In this document: positions 1-8,841 of the stretch, piece after piece
How positions within the stretch are numbered: position 1 is the first letter of the stretch
How the letters are laid out: each line of letters opens with the position of its first letter
Assembly: GCF_042652965.1 (NCBI RefSeq)
Contig: NZ_JBHSHL010000023.1
Coordinates: forward strand, 1 to 45,420
From: Filifactor villosus
GTDB lineage: Bacteria > Bacillota > Clostridia > Peptostreptococcales > Filifactoraceae
Direction of reading: 5' to 3'
DNA: 45,420 nucleotides
Program-made: the position numbers and the translations under genes
Notes under the pieces: model-generated
The model's database searches: none
What the model saw: only the letters and a program-made list of their open reading frames with translations
Told to the model about the DNA's origin: nothing

Positions 1-9
1 AACCTCCTC
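1..9 (-). promoter_or_regulatory. Possible ribosome binding site of a minus-strand gene lying left of the window
   Basis: Read on the minus strand, the first bases give GAGGAGGTT, a near-perfect anti-16S match. A minus-strand gene could therefore start just outside the left edge. No start codon is visible, so this is only a hint. Confidence 0.3.
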
Positions 10-89
10 TGTTTTATACGAGTATCTCACATTTTTTACGTTTTGTAAAGTATTGCGTAGACACGCTCTAGTCCAGATGCTCTTGTTTT

Positions 90-205
90 ATACTATTTTT
101 CCTTTGAGTTGTGGATATAAATAATATGTGACCATAGAAGATAAAGAGATTTTTCGCAGGTTGAAAAAAACGGATATATCAATACATCTATTGAATAATA
201 GTATT
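90..205. repeat. Family E short inverted-repeat element
   Basis: The ends are ATACTATTTTTCC and ...AATAGTATT. Inside are TTGTGGATAT and its near-complement ATATC, so the element folds into a long imperfect hairpin. A second copy sits at 29468-29568, where the internal arms pair better. There is no coding capacity. Confidence 0.7.
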
Positions 206-357
206 AATCGGTCGTAGATCCTTTTTGACGTATGTCTTTACTTGTGATATCTTTACCGATCTCCACAAAGTTATTGATGAATAATGGATCGGATGGCATC
301 GGAGTTTCTTGTTCTGTTGAGGGATTGTTCTTTTTCGTTGAAATCATCTACTTCTAT

Positions 358-498
358 GGCGATACCGCACAATCTCGAAAAATCAGCGTAAAATTAATGT
401 CATAAGAAGGACGAAATTCTTGAAAGTATTGATGTGAATGCCTTTGTGTTTTATAAGAGCGAGGGAAAATCAGAAGTTTGCCTTTGTTCATTGCTCCC
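358..498. repeat. Family D MITE, full copy with CTAT target duplication
   Basis: A 141-bp element starting GGCGATACCGCA and ending TTGCTCCC. It is flanked on both sides by CTAT (354-357 and 499-502), the expected footprint of transposition. The interior matches the copy at 597-737 closely (GAAATTCTTGAAAGTATTGA and GTTTTATAA blocks). It is non-coding; the open frames across it are chance. Confidence 0.8.
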
Positions 499-596
499 CT
501 ATATATTTTTGATGGTCCGGTGATTTTTCCCGGCAAGTTTTATAATCTCACTGAGCGATTTTCCTTCCCTAAAATACAATTCTCGTATATACTTAA

Positions 597-737
597 GGCG
601 ATACCGCATAATTCAAAAAATCAGCATAAAATCGATTTTGTACAAAGGATGAAATCCTTGAAAATATTGATATGAGAGACCTTTGTGTTTTATAAAGTCG
701 AAGAAAAATCGGAAGTTTGCCTTTGTGCGGTGTTTCC
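597..737. repeat. Family D MITE, full copy with TTAA target duplication
   Basis: A 141-bp element with ends GGCGATACCGCATAA and TGTGCGGTGTTTCC, which are inverted repeats of each other. It is flanked by TTAA at 593-596 and 738-741. This is the cleanest copy and a good reference for the family. Confidence 0.85.
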
Positions 738-780
738 TTAACAGTGATATTGTCAGCGCTTCCTCTCTTGCTCCCTTCTA

Positions 781-893
781 ATACTATTTTTCAATAGAAG
801 TGTGGATATACCTATTTTTCGATGACGAAAAACTATGTTGTCTTCTATGGATCGCAGATTGTTTATATTCACTATTTAAAAGAATAGTAGTAT
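781..893. repeat. Family B short inverted-repeat element
   Basis: A 113-bp element with ends ATACTATTTTTCAATAGAAG and GAATAGTAGTAT. The core reads TCGATGACGAAAAAC. It matches the copies at 28226-28338 and 34953-35065 almost base for base. Confidence 0.8.
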
Positions 894-982
894 AAGTTTT
901 TTGTGTTCTCTTAAAAGGGTAACGGATTTTGGTGGTACCGGCAATTATTTTTTGTAGTGTTATATTACCATAAACAAGTTAT

Positions 983-1237
983 GGAAGTATTGCATTGTTT
1001 AATACGATTCTTCGATAGAAGTATGGCTATATCTGTTTTGCAACCACGAAAATTCGTTTTCTCTTCTATGGAGTGCAAATCGTTGATATCCATTATTCAA
1101 AGGAATAATAGTATAAAACATCAGAATAAAATCGATGTCATACAAATGATAAGTTTATTCAACATATTGATTTGACAAGAGTTTGTATATTGTAAACTGA
1201 TAGGAAGATCGGACGTTTGTCCTTGTACGACATTTGT
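983..1237. repeat. Family D copy split by a family B element
   Basis: The left D end (GGAAGTATTGCAT) starts after TTAT. A complete family B element occupies 1002-1114, and the D interior then resumes (ATCAGAATAAAATCGAT) to a worn right end near 1237. The D copy was therefore in place before the B copy arrived. Confidence 0.65.
1002..1114. repeat. Family B element nested in family D
   Basis: A 113-bp B copy from ATACGATTCTTCGATAGAAG to GGAATAATAGTAT, inserted about 19 bp into a D element. The same kind of insertion is seen at 34859-35065. Confidence 0.75.
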
Positions 1238-1295
1238 AAAAGAAGCAATCATTCAACAATCATACACGGTGTACAAACAGAGAAAGAGGTGCTAT

Positions 1296-2975
1296 ATGGT
1301 CAAGTTGATACCGCCTTTTGCCGGCGATGAGGTCAAAAGCGGAGCCGAGAAGAAAATGTTCGAAGTCCTGAAAAACCTGAATATGAAAAATGCCTATGTC
1401 CTTCACTCCTTGGGTCTTCCCAAGCACAGATCGAAGATCTATGGAGAGATCGACTTTGTCGTGGTCTGCGAAAGAGGCGTCGCCTGTCTGGAAATCAAGG
1501 GCGGCAGGATTGAATGTAAGGACGGAAGATGGATCTTTACAGACAGATACGGTGTCGAGAGAACAAAGATGGAGGGGCCTTTTGCCCAAGTGATAGGCAA
1601 TATGTTCAGTCTGAAGACCCTTCTCAAGCAGAGGTTCTCATCGATTCCTCAGATGAAAAACCTTCTTGTTGCATCCGGTGTAGTCTTTCCCGATATCGAG
1701 TTTCGCTCCCGTTCACAGGAGATCATCGATGAGATCATCTATGACAGGAGGACGGAGGACATCACCGCCTACCTCCATCGGGTGTTCGACTATTGGGAGG
1801 GGAGGGAACACAGAAGTACGATGAAACTGCCTCCCTATGCAATCGAAGAGATCGTCGCTTACCTAAGAGGGGAATTTTCGTTTATTCCGAGTCTTTTGGA
1901 CAGGCTGGACACTGTGGACCGAAGCCTCGTTCGACTGACAGCCGAGCAGGCGAGGCTGCTCGATGCTCTGAGGTTTAACGAAAGGCTGATGATCGAGGGC
2001 GACGCAGGTACAGGCAAGACCTTCTTGGCTCTGGACTTCTCTGTGAAGAAGGCGGAGGAAGGCAACAGGGTCCTCTACCTTACCTTCAACAAAAACTTGG
2101 CCAAACATATCTCGGACAGGGTCGGGACGAGAAAAGATCTCAAGGTCGTCAACATCCATGCTCTTTTCGGAGAATATGTGGAAGTCGATGCCGAAAGAGT
2201 GAAGAAGAATGCGAAAACGTATTTTTCGAACATTCTTCCCGAAGAATGCTTCTTGCATCTCAGTTCCTTGGGAAAAGAAGAACTGGAAGATCTGCGTTTC
2301 GATCTCATCGTGATGGACGAAGGCCAGGACATCATCCGTCCTTCCTATATCTATGCCTTGGACCTTCTGCTCAAGGGCGGGTTCGAGAAGGGAAGATGGG
2401 CCATCTTCTACGATGAAAAACAAAATATATACAACTCCGAATATCAGGAAGGGGCGGAACTGCTGTCCTCATTTCCCCATACGAAGTTTCAGCTCTTTAT
2501 CAACTGTCGCAACACCGTCCAGATCGGTACCTACGCATCCGAGGCGAGCGGAGTCGATCTGAAGGAGTTTATCAGGGAGAACGGAGAAGAAGTCAACAAA
2601 CGGTCTTATTCGGACGAAAACGACTATATCGCAAAGATCAAGGAAGTCCTAAAGGAGCTAAGGAAGGAAAACATCCCCATGACCGATATTACCTTCCTGG
2701 CACCGAGAAAATACACCAACACCGCCTTGTATCGGGGAGGCATCAAGGTGGAGGAAATCGGAGTCGACATCAGGGGCGAGAACCTGCCTAAGTTCTCGAC
2801 GATTCAAGGCTACAAGGGACTCGACTCCAAGATCATCATCCTATGTGAACTCGACAGTATCTATGACAAGGAATACTCAAAGTACATCTATATATCGATA
2901 ACGCGGGCAAGAACCCTGCTCTACGTCGTTGCTTCGGAGGAGTTTTGGGAGAAGCATGAGGAGATGGCGAAGTAG
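1296..2975 (+). CDS. NERD-domain nuclease fused to UvrD/Rep-type SF1 helicase
   Basis: This 559-aa protein is probably cytoplasmic and acts on nucleic acid. Residues about 10-120 look like a NERD (nuclease-related) domain: GEIDFVVV at 50-57 followed by CLEIKGG at 64-70, the usual acidic/E-x-K core. Residues about 215-559 form an SF1A helicase: Walker A GDAGTGKT at 235-242, MDEGQD Walker B at 340-345, and the SITRAR motif VI at about 534-539. I chose ATG 1296 over an in-frame GTG at 1269 because AAAGAGGT lies just upstream of it. It has G/C-rich codon use like the native genes and stands alone between repeat-filled gaps. NERD-helicases occur in defence islands and on plasmids; a role against foreign DNA is inference, and a repair role is possible. 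Confidence 0.85.
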   Translation: MVKLIPPFAGDEVKSGAEKKMFEVLKNLNMKNAYVLHSLGLPKHRSKIYGEIDFVVVCERGVACLEIKGGRIECKDGRWIFTDRYGVERTKMEGPFAQVIGNMFSLKTLLKQRFSSIPQMKNLLVASGVVFPDIEFRSRSQEIIDEIIYDRRTEDITAYLHRVFDYWEGREHRSTMKLPPYAIEEIVAYLRGEFSFIPSLLDRLDTVDRSLVRLTAEQARLLDALRFNERLMIEGDAGTGKTFLALDFSVKKAEEGNRVLYLTFNKNLAKHISDRVGTRKDLKVVNIHALFGEYVEVDAERVKKNAKTYFSNILPEECFLHLSSLGKEELEDLRFDLIVMDEGQDIIRPSYIYALDLLLKGGFEKGRWAIFYDEKQNIYNSEYQEGAELLSSFPHTKFQLFINCRNTVQIGTYASEASGVDLKEFIRENGEEVNKRSYSDENDYIAKIKEVLKELRKENIPMTDITFLAPRKYTNTALYRGGIKVEEIGVDIRGENLPKFSTIQGYKGLDSKIIILCELDSIYDKEYSKYIYISITRARTLLYVVASEEFWEKHEEMAK

Positions 2976-2986
2976 GATCCGTGAGG

Positions 2987-3101
2987 ATACTATTCTCCGA
3001 TAGAAATGCCGGGTATGCACAATATACCATTCACGAAAAACGATTCGGAGGGTTCTATACTCCAAGGTATTCAAGCGGTTAATTTTAACGGATAATAGCA
3101 T
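2987..3101. repeat. Family A short repeat element
   Basis: It begins ATACTATTCTCCGATAGAAA and carries the family A core TGCCGGGTATG with GAAAAACGATT. It ends in ACGGATAATAGCAT. It is about 115 bp and starts 12 bases after the NERD-helicase stop codon. Confidence 0.65.
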
Positions 3102-3115
3102 GAGATCCGATCAAA

Positions 3116-3179
3116 GTATGGCAATATCCGGCCCGTACATTCGAAACATCGTTTGTACCGAGGAAGCATATTGCCATAC
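3116..3179. repeat. Isolated hairpin with 12-bp perfect arms
   Basis: Arms GTATGGCAATAT (3116-3127) and ATATTGCCATAC (3168-3179) are exact reverse complements with about 40 bases between. They do not match the other repeat families. Confidence 0.6.
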
Positions 3180-3407
3180 CCTGTCCTGGAAGAATTCGGA
3201 GATTAAAGACAATATTAGAGATTATGCAAGTTTGAATGAACTTTTGGTACTTGTCCACATGAAAAGCTGTAATGTCGTTCTTATTGGTAAGGGTATGAGA
3301 TAAAAAGAACGAATGATAGAGCTTAGAAAACTGGCAAGAACTCAACTGCTGTCTTTGGAAAAATCAAATAACAAAGCAATAAAAACCGGAGCGTTTTGAT
3401 GGCGGGA

Positions 3408-3505
3408 AAAAATAAAAAAGTTTGTCATATCAATGTTTTCAAAATTTTTATCATTCGTACAAAATTGATTTTGGGCTGTTTTTCTGAATTGTGCGATATC
3501 GCCTT
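3408..3505. repeat. Partial family D element
   Basis: It carries the D interior (TTTGTCATATCAATGTTTTC, then TTCGTACAAAATTGATTTT) and ends TGAATTGTGCGATATCGCC. The opposite end is missing. It lies immediately upstream of the SF1 helicase leader. Confidence 0.55.
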
Positions 3506-3543
3506 AGGTTCGGTTGACTGTTGTAAAAAGGAGATTTGGAATT

Positions 3544-6444
3544 ATGAACTTGAATGGAAAGAAAGTGATACATAAAGTTTTTGGAGAGGGAGTTGTTTTG
3601 GATTATGACGATTCTCATGTTACAGTACAATTTTTGAAGAAGGATGAATTAAAAAAATTCAAATATCCATCTTGTTTTGAAGAGCACATTAAACTTAAGG
3701 ATGAAGATACCGCTACACAGATTTCCAAGGTTATAGAAGAATACGAAAAAGAAGAGAGGAAACGCCAAGAAGAGAAGGTTGAGCTCTTTATGACCGGAAG
3801 AGACCTTGAAAGTTCGAGATTGAAAAAAGCGATAAAGGTTCGTTCTTTCGATACGGTAGATGAGTTTTGTCGAGAGTATAAGAGAGAGATTTTCTCTGAA
3901 GTTAAATATTTACGTAAAGAAGGCGGAAAGCGTTATAATATTTTTGACGGGAAGAGGATAGAGTTTAAGAGCGGAAGATACACATACACCTTTGAAACGG
4001 ATGATGAGTTAAATTACCCCGAAGGAACGCAGATCTTTCTTTGGAAGAACAATACAAGTATCTCAGGGACTGTTTTGGGTTGTGAGGAGTTTACGATCAT
4101 TGTTTCTACAGGGGTGGACTTGGGAGAGGACATTCCGTCTTTGGAGTTTTCGGCAGAATCCTGGCGTTTGTTGAATTCTCTCGGAGAGAGACTGGATGAG
4201 GTGCTTTCCAATCCCGGTGAGATAGTCCGATCCCTAATATGCGACGGACCCCGGTCTATAGACTATGGATCGGGAAAGGTAAGAATGGGGCAGGAAAATG
4301 CGATTCGGATGTCGGAAAGCCAACCTATTACCTTTGTTTGGGGGCCTCCGGGTACAGGAAAAACACAAACATTGGCAAAGATCGCTGTGCACCATATTCA
4401 AAAAGGGCACAAGGTCTTGATGTTGTCTTACAGCAACGTGTCTGTAGATGGGGCGGTCATGCGTACATATAAGTTATTTCCCGAAAAACGTGCAGGGAAA
4501 TTATTGCGTTATGGTCATGCGAGAGAAAGCGTTTTGCTTGAACATGAGTACTTAACTTCTTACAACTTGGCAATTCACAATCATCCTGAGCTGATAGAAG
4601 AGCGTGATCGACTGATGAGGGAGCGAAAAAAATTGTCGAGGGACTCTCAAGAGTATATCAAATTAGAAAGAAGGCTTTCGGATATACGAAAAGGACTATT
4701 GTCAGAAGAAAAGGCTGCACTGAAAAAGGCAAGTTTTGTAGCGACTACCGTATCGAAGGCAGTGATAGATAAAACCCTTCGAGAGGGTGGTTTTGATGTA
4801 GTGATTTTTGATGAGGCAAGTATGGCATATATTCCCCAGGTTGTTTTTTCGGCGAGTCTTGCTAAAAAGAGTTTTATTTGTATGGGAGACTTCAGGCAAC
4901 TGCCTCCTATTGTACAAAGTGACAGCGGGTCCGTCTTAAATGGAGACATATTTCAATATTGCGGAATAACAAAAGCGATCGATGGAGGGCAAGGTCATAA
5001 ATGGCTTTGTATGTTAAATAAACAGTACCGTATGCATCCGGACATTTCAAATTTTGCAAGTAAGATGATGTATAACGGTTTGTTACACTCTGCGGAGGGG
5101 ATGAGGGAAGAACGGCAGGATATCGTCTCTGTAAGACCGATGCCGGGAAATGCTCTGGGTATCGCCGACTTGTCGGGAATGATGTCAGTATGTATGAAAA
5201 CTACAGACAATTCCAGAATAAATGTATTGAGTGCAATGATATCCTTTTCTTTGGCGCTACAGGCAGCTGAAAAACACGAGGTTGGGATCATTACACCTTA
5301 TCACGCTCAGGCACGTCTCTTTCGCTCTATGGCGAGGGATGCCGCGAGTGTAACTCCGGAATCAAAGCCCATTTCTTGTGCAACGGTTCATCAGTTTCAG
5401 GGCTCTGAAAAGGACCATATCATCTATGATGCTGTAGATTGTTATAGAATGCCGTATCCGGGAATGTTGCTTACTTCGAGCACTAACAATTATGCAAATC
5501 GTCTGTTCAACGTTGCACTAACCAGAGCGAAGGGAAAGTTCATAGGTATTGCAAATGTGATGTATATGGATAACAAAAATCTGTCTCGTAATCTTGTATT
5601 TAAGAATCTTTTGGATGATTACGGAAAAAAGCAGGGTTGTTTAAAGGGAGAGTCGCTTTTTTCACAAAAATCCTCATCAAAACAGGGTTTCATTAATTTT
5701 TACAACGAAAAGAAGGGGAATCTTCATTTTTTAGAAGATATAGTAAAGGCAAAACATGAGATAAGGATCGATATTCCCGATGAGACTGTAGAAGAGGAGT
5801 TTTTGGAAAAGATTTCGAGAGTTTTGGAAGAGAAGAAGAAGAGAGGGGTCAAGGTATATGTAAGAGTAGAGGATAAGAGGATGGTTCCGTCTTGTATTCG
5901 TAGGATCTCCATCGAGAACACCTTTGTTGCAAACCCGATCGTAATCATTGATAAAAAGACAGTGTGGTTCGGAGTTCCGAAATCGGGTGCACAGTTCAAG
6001 GCTGAAGGGAGTGTACTTCCGACCAAGTATCGTCCGATTATTCGTTTTGTTGGAAAGGCTACAGCGAGCTCTCTATACGGTTTTTTGGGAATGAGTAATA
6101 CTGTGGATCAGAGCAAGTCTGTCGTCACAGATGATAGAGGAGAGGCCATAACTACGACATTTGCAACCCATGTTCTGGCGAATAAAAGTTGTCCTCATTG
6201 TGGAAAGGCTATGAAACTTCAAAAGAGTAAAAAAGGGAAGTTTTTCTTGGCTTGTACAGGTTATCCGCTATGCAACAAGACGGAGTTGATCAATATAGAA
6301 ACGGTTGAAGATTATATTTATGAAGGTAAGGGGAAACGTTGTTTAAGATGTAACAATCCGCTGGAGGTAAAGTTGGGACCGTATGGTTTGTATATACAGT
6401 GTTGCGGTTATCCTCCACATAGATATAAAATCAATGAGATTTAA
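3544..6444 (+). CDS. Upf1-type SF1 helicase with PLD-like region and two C-terminal zinc ribbons (Mokosh type II-like)
   Basis: A 966-aa protein. Residues 3-50 form a small beta domain (HKVFGEG motif) common at helicase N-termini. The helicase core has Walker A GPPGTGKT at 267-274, DEAS at 423-426, a QYRMH motif and TRAK at 660-663, the COG1112/AAA_11-AAA_12 pattern. Residues about 726-860 resemble a phospholipase-D-like domain, ending in IVIIDKKTVWFG, but the catalytic H-x-K is absent. Two topoisomerase-type zinc ribbons follow: C883-C886-C904-C910, then C933-C936-C954 with His959 as the possible fourth ligand. ATG 3544 is preferred over TTG 3514 because AAGGAG sits 10 bases upstream. Helicase plus PLD in one chain recalls type II Mokosh defence; the missing HKD residues argue for caution. 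The AT-rich codons differ from the flanking genes, so it was probably acquired. Confidence 0.8.
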   Translation: MNLNGKKVIHKVFGEGVVLDYDDSHVTVQFLKKDELKKFKYPSCFEEHIKLKDEDTATQISKVIEEYEKEERKRQEEKVELFMTGRDLESSRLKKAIKVRSFDTVDEFCREYKREIFSEVKYLRKEGGKRYNIFDGKRIEFKSGRYTYTFETDDELNYPEGTQIFLWKNNTSISGTVLGCEEFTIIVSTGVDLGEDIPSLEFSAESWRLLNSLGERLDEVLSNPGEIVRSLICDGPRSIDYGSGKVRMGQENAIRMSESQPITFVWGPPGTGKTQTLAKIAVHHIQKGHKVLMLSYSNVSVDGAVMRTYKLFPEKRAGKLLRYGHARESVLLEHEYLTSYNLAIHNHPELIEERDRLMRERKKLSRDSQEYIKLERRLSDIRKGLLSEEKAALKKASFVATTVSKAVIDKTLREGGFDVVIFDEASMAYIPQVVFSASLAKKSFICMGDFRQLPPIVQSDSGSVLNGDIFQYCGITKAIDGGQGHKWLCMLNKQYRMHPDISNFASKMMYNGLLHSAEGMREERQDIVSVRPMPGNALGIADLSGMMSVCMKTTDNSRINVLSAMISFSLALQAAEKHEVGIITPYHAQARLFRSMARDAASVTPESKPISCATVHQFQGSEKDHIIYDAVDCYRMPYPGMLLTSSTNNYANRLFNVALTRAKGKFIGIANVMYMDNKNLSRNLVFKNLLDDYGKKQGCLKGESLFSQKSSSKQGFINFYNEKKGNLHFLEDIVKAKHEIRIDIPDETVEEEFLEKISRVLEEKKKRGVKVYVRVEDKRMVPSCIRRISIENTFVANPIVIIDKKTVWFGVPKSGAQFKAEGSVLPTKYRPIIRFVGKATASSLYGFLGMSNTVDQSKSVVTDDRGEAITTTFATHVLANKSCPHCGKAMKLQKSKKGKFFLACTGYPLCNKTELINIETVEDYIYEGKGKRCLRCNNPLEVKLGPYGLYIQCCGYPPHRYKINEI

Positions 6445-6997
6445 GAAGATGCAGTAATAATTCAAAAGATCGGTTTTTTACGAAAAAATCCCTAAAGGAT
6501 TCAGGTAACAAAGGGTCTGTGTTTTGTGAAATTGCACAAAAACCCGTTGTCTTTTTGAGAGAGGTTTTCTTAATGAAAAGTTTTTGAACAGATCGGATTG
6601 ACCTTTTTGAATAAGGTGTTACAAGCTGTGATAATCGACGATAAGGAGTAAGTCGGCATCGGAGTAGAGATCTCCTCAATGGAAATTAATTTTGATCTGT
6701 TTATTGCAATTTAGGGATAAAGTGTTTACAATACTCATAAAGGGCTCCTTTTCTATGGGTTTTGAGATTTTGCACTTTCATTATACCATAAAAAGGGGTT
6801 CTTTTTTCATTTTCCCGACGAGTGAGAGAAGTTCTCAGCTAAAACATAGTAATTACAAAGCTTTCGAATACTTGGAAGAGGTTGCTGTGAATAATCCTGG
6901 ATATGGAAATAGAGGCATACAGGGAGTGAGAAATCACTCTTTTTTAACCTTTTTCAAGTGTTTATACACATCTCTGGATTTGAACGAAATTACGAAC

Positions 6998-7107
6998 CTC
7001 GAAATAAAAAAGCGGAAATCCACCCAAATTTTTTATCTGTCATTGATTGGCTTGCTGACTTATGATAAAATAAACTCGAAATAAAAAGGCGGAAATCCAC
7101 CCGAATT
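6998..7107 (+). repeat. Two 33-bp direct repeats with 77-bp period
   Basis: Copies at 6998-7030 and 7075-7107 share CTCGAAATAAAAA and GCGGAAATCCACCC and differ at two positions. They immediately precede the DUF4143 ATPase. They could be a regulatory duplication or the trace of an integration or deletion at the left edge of that AT-rich block. Confidence 0.7.
7043..7071 (+). promoter_or_regulatory. Predicted sigma-A promoter for the DUF4143 ATPase
   Basis: TTGATT and TAAAAT are separated by 17 bases, about 60 bases upstream of the ATPase start. It lies between the two direct repeats. Confidence 0.45.
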
Positions 7108-7130
7108 ATTCTTATGAGGGGATGAATTAT

Positions 7131-8426
7131 ATGATAATTAAACGAGATTATTATCTAAATAAAATTATAGATAAAAGAGAGAATGGCAGGATAAAGATCA
7201 TTACAGGTATAAGAAGATGTGGTAAATCATATCTGTTATTTAATTTATATCAAGAGTATTTATTATCTGAAGGGGTCAAAGAAGAACAAATGATATCAAT
7301 AGCACTTGATGAAATAGATAACCTTGAATATAGAAATCCATTCAGATTGAACGAATATATTAAGCAAAAAACTAAAAATAAAAAACAAATATATTACATC
7401 TTCATTGATGAAATTCAATTATCTGTAGCTGTAAGTAATCCCTATATTGATAGCAAAGAAAAGAATGTAACCTTTGTTGATGTTTTGCTTGGACTTATGA
7501 AACAGAGCAATTTGGATATTTATGTAACGGGCAGTAATTCTAAAATGCTTTCATCTGATGTGCTGACACAGTTTCGAGACCGTGGTGATGAGATACATGT
7601 AAATCCTCTATCATTTGCGGAAATTTATAATTTATATGAAAATAAAGAGTCAGCATTTGAGCATTACACGGTGTATGGAGGTATGCCATATATCTATAGT
7701 CTAAAAAGTGATGAAGAGAAGAACCAATACTTGAAAGATTTATTTCAAGAAACGTATATAAAAGATATTCTTGAAAGGAATAACATACAAAATGAGAAGG
7801 AGGTACTTGAACTACTGCTTGACTTCACATCTTCCGCCATTGGCTCACTCACTAATCCGACGAAACTTTCAAGAAGATTCCTGTCAGAAAAACAAATAAA
7901 AATATCTTCCAATACAATTTCCAAATATCTTAGTTACTTTGAGGAGGCATATGTCATATACCATGCCAACAGATATGATGTTAAGGGTTCTAGATATTTC
8001 TCAACGCCACTAAAATATTATTTTGCAGATATAGGTCTTAGAAATGCAATATTAAATTTTAGGCAAGTAGAAGACACACATATTATGGAAAATATCATCT
8101 ATAACGACTTGCTTCGTAGGGGATACAATATAGATGTCGGTGTGGTAGAACACGATTTTAAGAAAGACGGGAACAGAAAAAAGATTCAGCTTGAGGTTGA
8201 TTTTGTTATAAACAAAGGACATCAAAGGTACTATATTCAATCAGCTTTGAATGTAGACAGTACAGAAAAAAGAGAGCGTGAAACGGAATCGCTTAAGAGA
8301 ATAGATGATTCATTCAAAAAGATTGTTATTGTAAGAAATCGAATTATCCCTAAACATGATAACCATGGTATTTTATACATGGGAGTAGAGGATTTTTTGC
8401 TTAATGAGGCAATCATAGATTTATAA
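7131..8426 (+). CDS. DUF4143-type AAA ATPase (archaeal/bacterial ATP-binding family)
   Basis: A 431-aa protein of the widespread 'AAA plus DUF4143' family. The N-terminal ATPase has Walker A GIRRCGKS at 26-33, Walker B IFIDEI at 90-95 and the YVTGSNSKML segment at 131-140. The C-terminal DUF4143 part ends in a restriction-nuclease-like stretch (LEVDFVINKG). The family is common on genomic islands, but its cellular role is poorly defined. ATG 7131 gives the family's typical MIIKR start, with GAGGGG nine bases upstream; ATG 7122 is also possible. The gene is much more AT-rich than its right neighbour and abuts a truncated restriction gene, so it looks inserted there. Confidence 0.85.
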   Translation: MIIKRDYYLNKIIDKRENGRIKIITGIRRCGKSYLLFNLYQEYLLSEGVKEEQMISIALDEIDNLEYRNPFRLNEYIKQKTKNKKQIYYIFIDEIQLSVAVSNPYIDSKEKNVTFVDVLLGLMKQSNLDIYVTGSNSKMLSSDVLTQFRDRGDEIHVNPLSFAEIYNLYENKESAFEHYTVYGGMPYIYSLKSDEEKNQYLKDLFQETYIKDILERNNIQNEKEVLELLLDFTSSAIGSLTNPTKLSRRFLSEKQIKISSNTISKYLSYFEEAYVIYHANRYDVKGSRYFSTPLKYYFADIGLRNAILNFRQVEDTHIMENIIYNDLLRRGYNIDVGVVEHDFKKDGNRKKIQLEVDFVINKGHQRYYIQSALNVDSTEKRERETESLKRIDDSFKKIVIVRNRIIPKHDNHGILYMGVEDFLLNEAIIDL

Positions 8427-8446
8427 AAATATTTTGTGTCATTAGC

Positions 8447-8752
8447 TTGACACGAGAGGATTCCGCCACTACCGCTCATGCAGTCATACAGTTAAATGAG
8501 GCGGATGGAGGAAATTGCAGGTTTATTATGGTCAACTTCCCGGATCGGGCGATCGCCTTCTATGAGGGCTCGGTAAAACATATTTATTTCGTTGCGGAGA
8601 CCAAGGGTTCGATGGACTCCATGCAGCTGCGTCTGATCGAGCAGTCCAAGATCCACTGTGCACGGGAACACTTCAAGGCCATCAGTAACGGCAATGTCAT
8701 CTATGAGGTGGTCGACAGCTACAAATCCCTCCTCGACAAGGTAATGAGGTAG
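8447..8752 (+). pseudogene. Scar fusing the ends of a type III methyltransferase (mod) and restriction subunit (res)
   Basis: This open frame has no credible start. Its first part (SATTAHAVIQLN, then DGGNCRFIMV) is the classic motif region near the end of type III Mod proteins. From about 'FPD' it continues with FYEGSVKHIYFVAETKGS, the C-terminal part of Res subunits, to a natural stop. A deletion has apparently removed the rest of mod and nearly all of res, joining the tails in frame. Codon use is G/C-rich like the AAA gene that follows, and unlike the DUF4143 gene before it. A functional small protein is possible but unlikely. Confidence 0.75.
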
Positions 8753-8841
8753 AGGAGGCAGGGAAGAACGGAGAAGGAGGGTGCGAAAATACAAGATCAT
8801 ACTTTTCCGTCATTTACAAACCATAGCAAGGAGGTGATTCA

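Larger units (their letters stand above)
2976..3543. other. Gene-free gap of repeats
   Basis: It holds a family A element (2987-3101), an isolated 12-bp-arm hairpin (3116-3179), about 200 bp in which I recognise nothing, and the right portion of a family D element (about 3408-3505). Confidence 0.6.
6445..7130. other. Gene-free AT-rich gap
   Basis: I see no gene I can support. A 130-codon open frame (6692-7084) has no ribosome binding site and unconvincing composition. The gap contains a weak hairpin near 6510-6555 that could terminate the helicase transcript. It also holds a pair of direct repeats and a promoter, described separately. Confidence 0.5.

Noticed and set aside
478..1175. Open frames at 478-675 and 957-1175
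   Set aside because: They run through D and B repeat elements, lack ribosome binding sites, and their translations match translations of other repeat copies rather than a protein.
6692..7084. 130-codon open frame before the DUF4143 gene
   Set aside because: No ribosome binding site, unusual composition, and it runs through one of the direct repeats; no motif.
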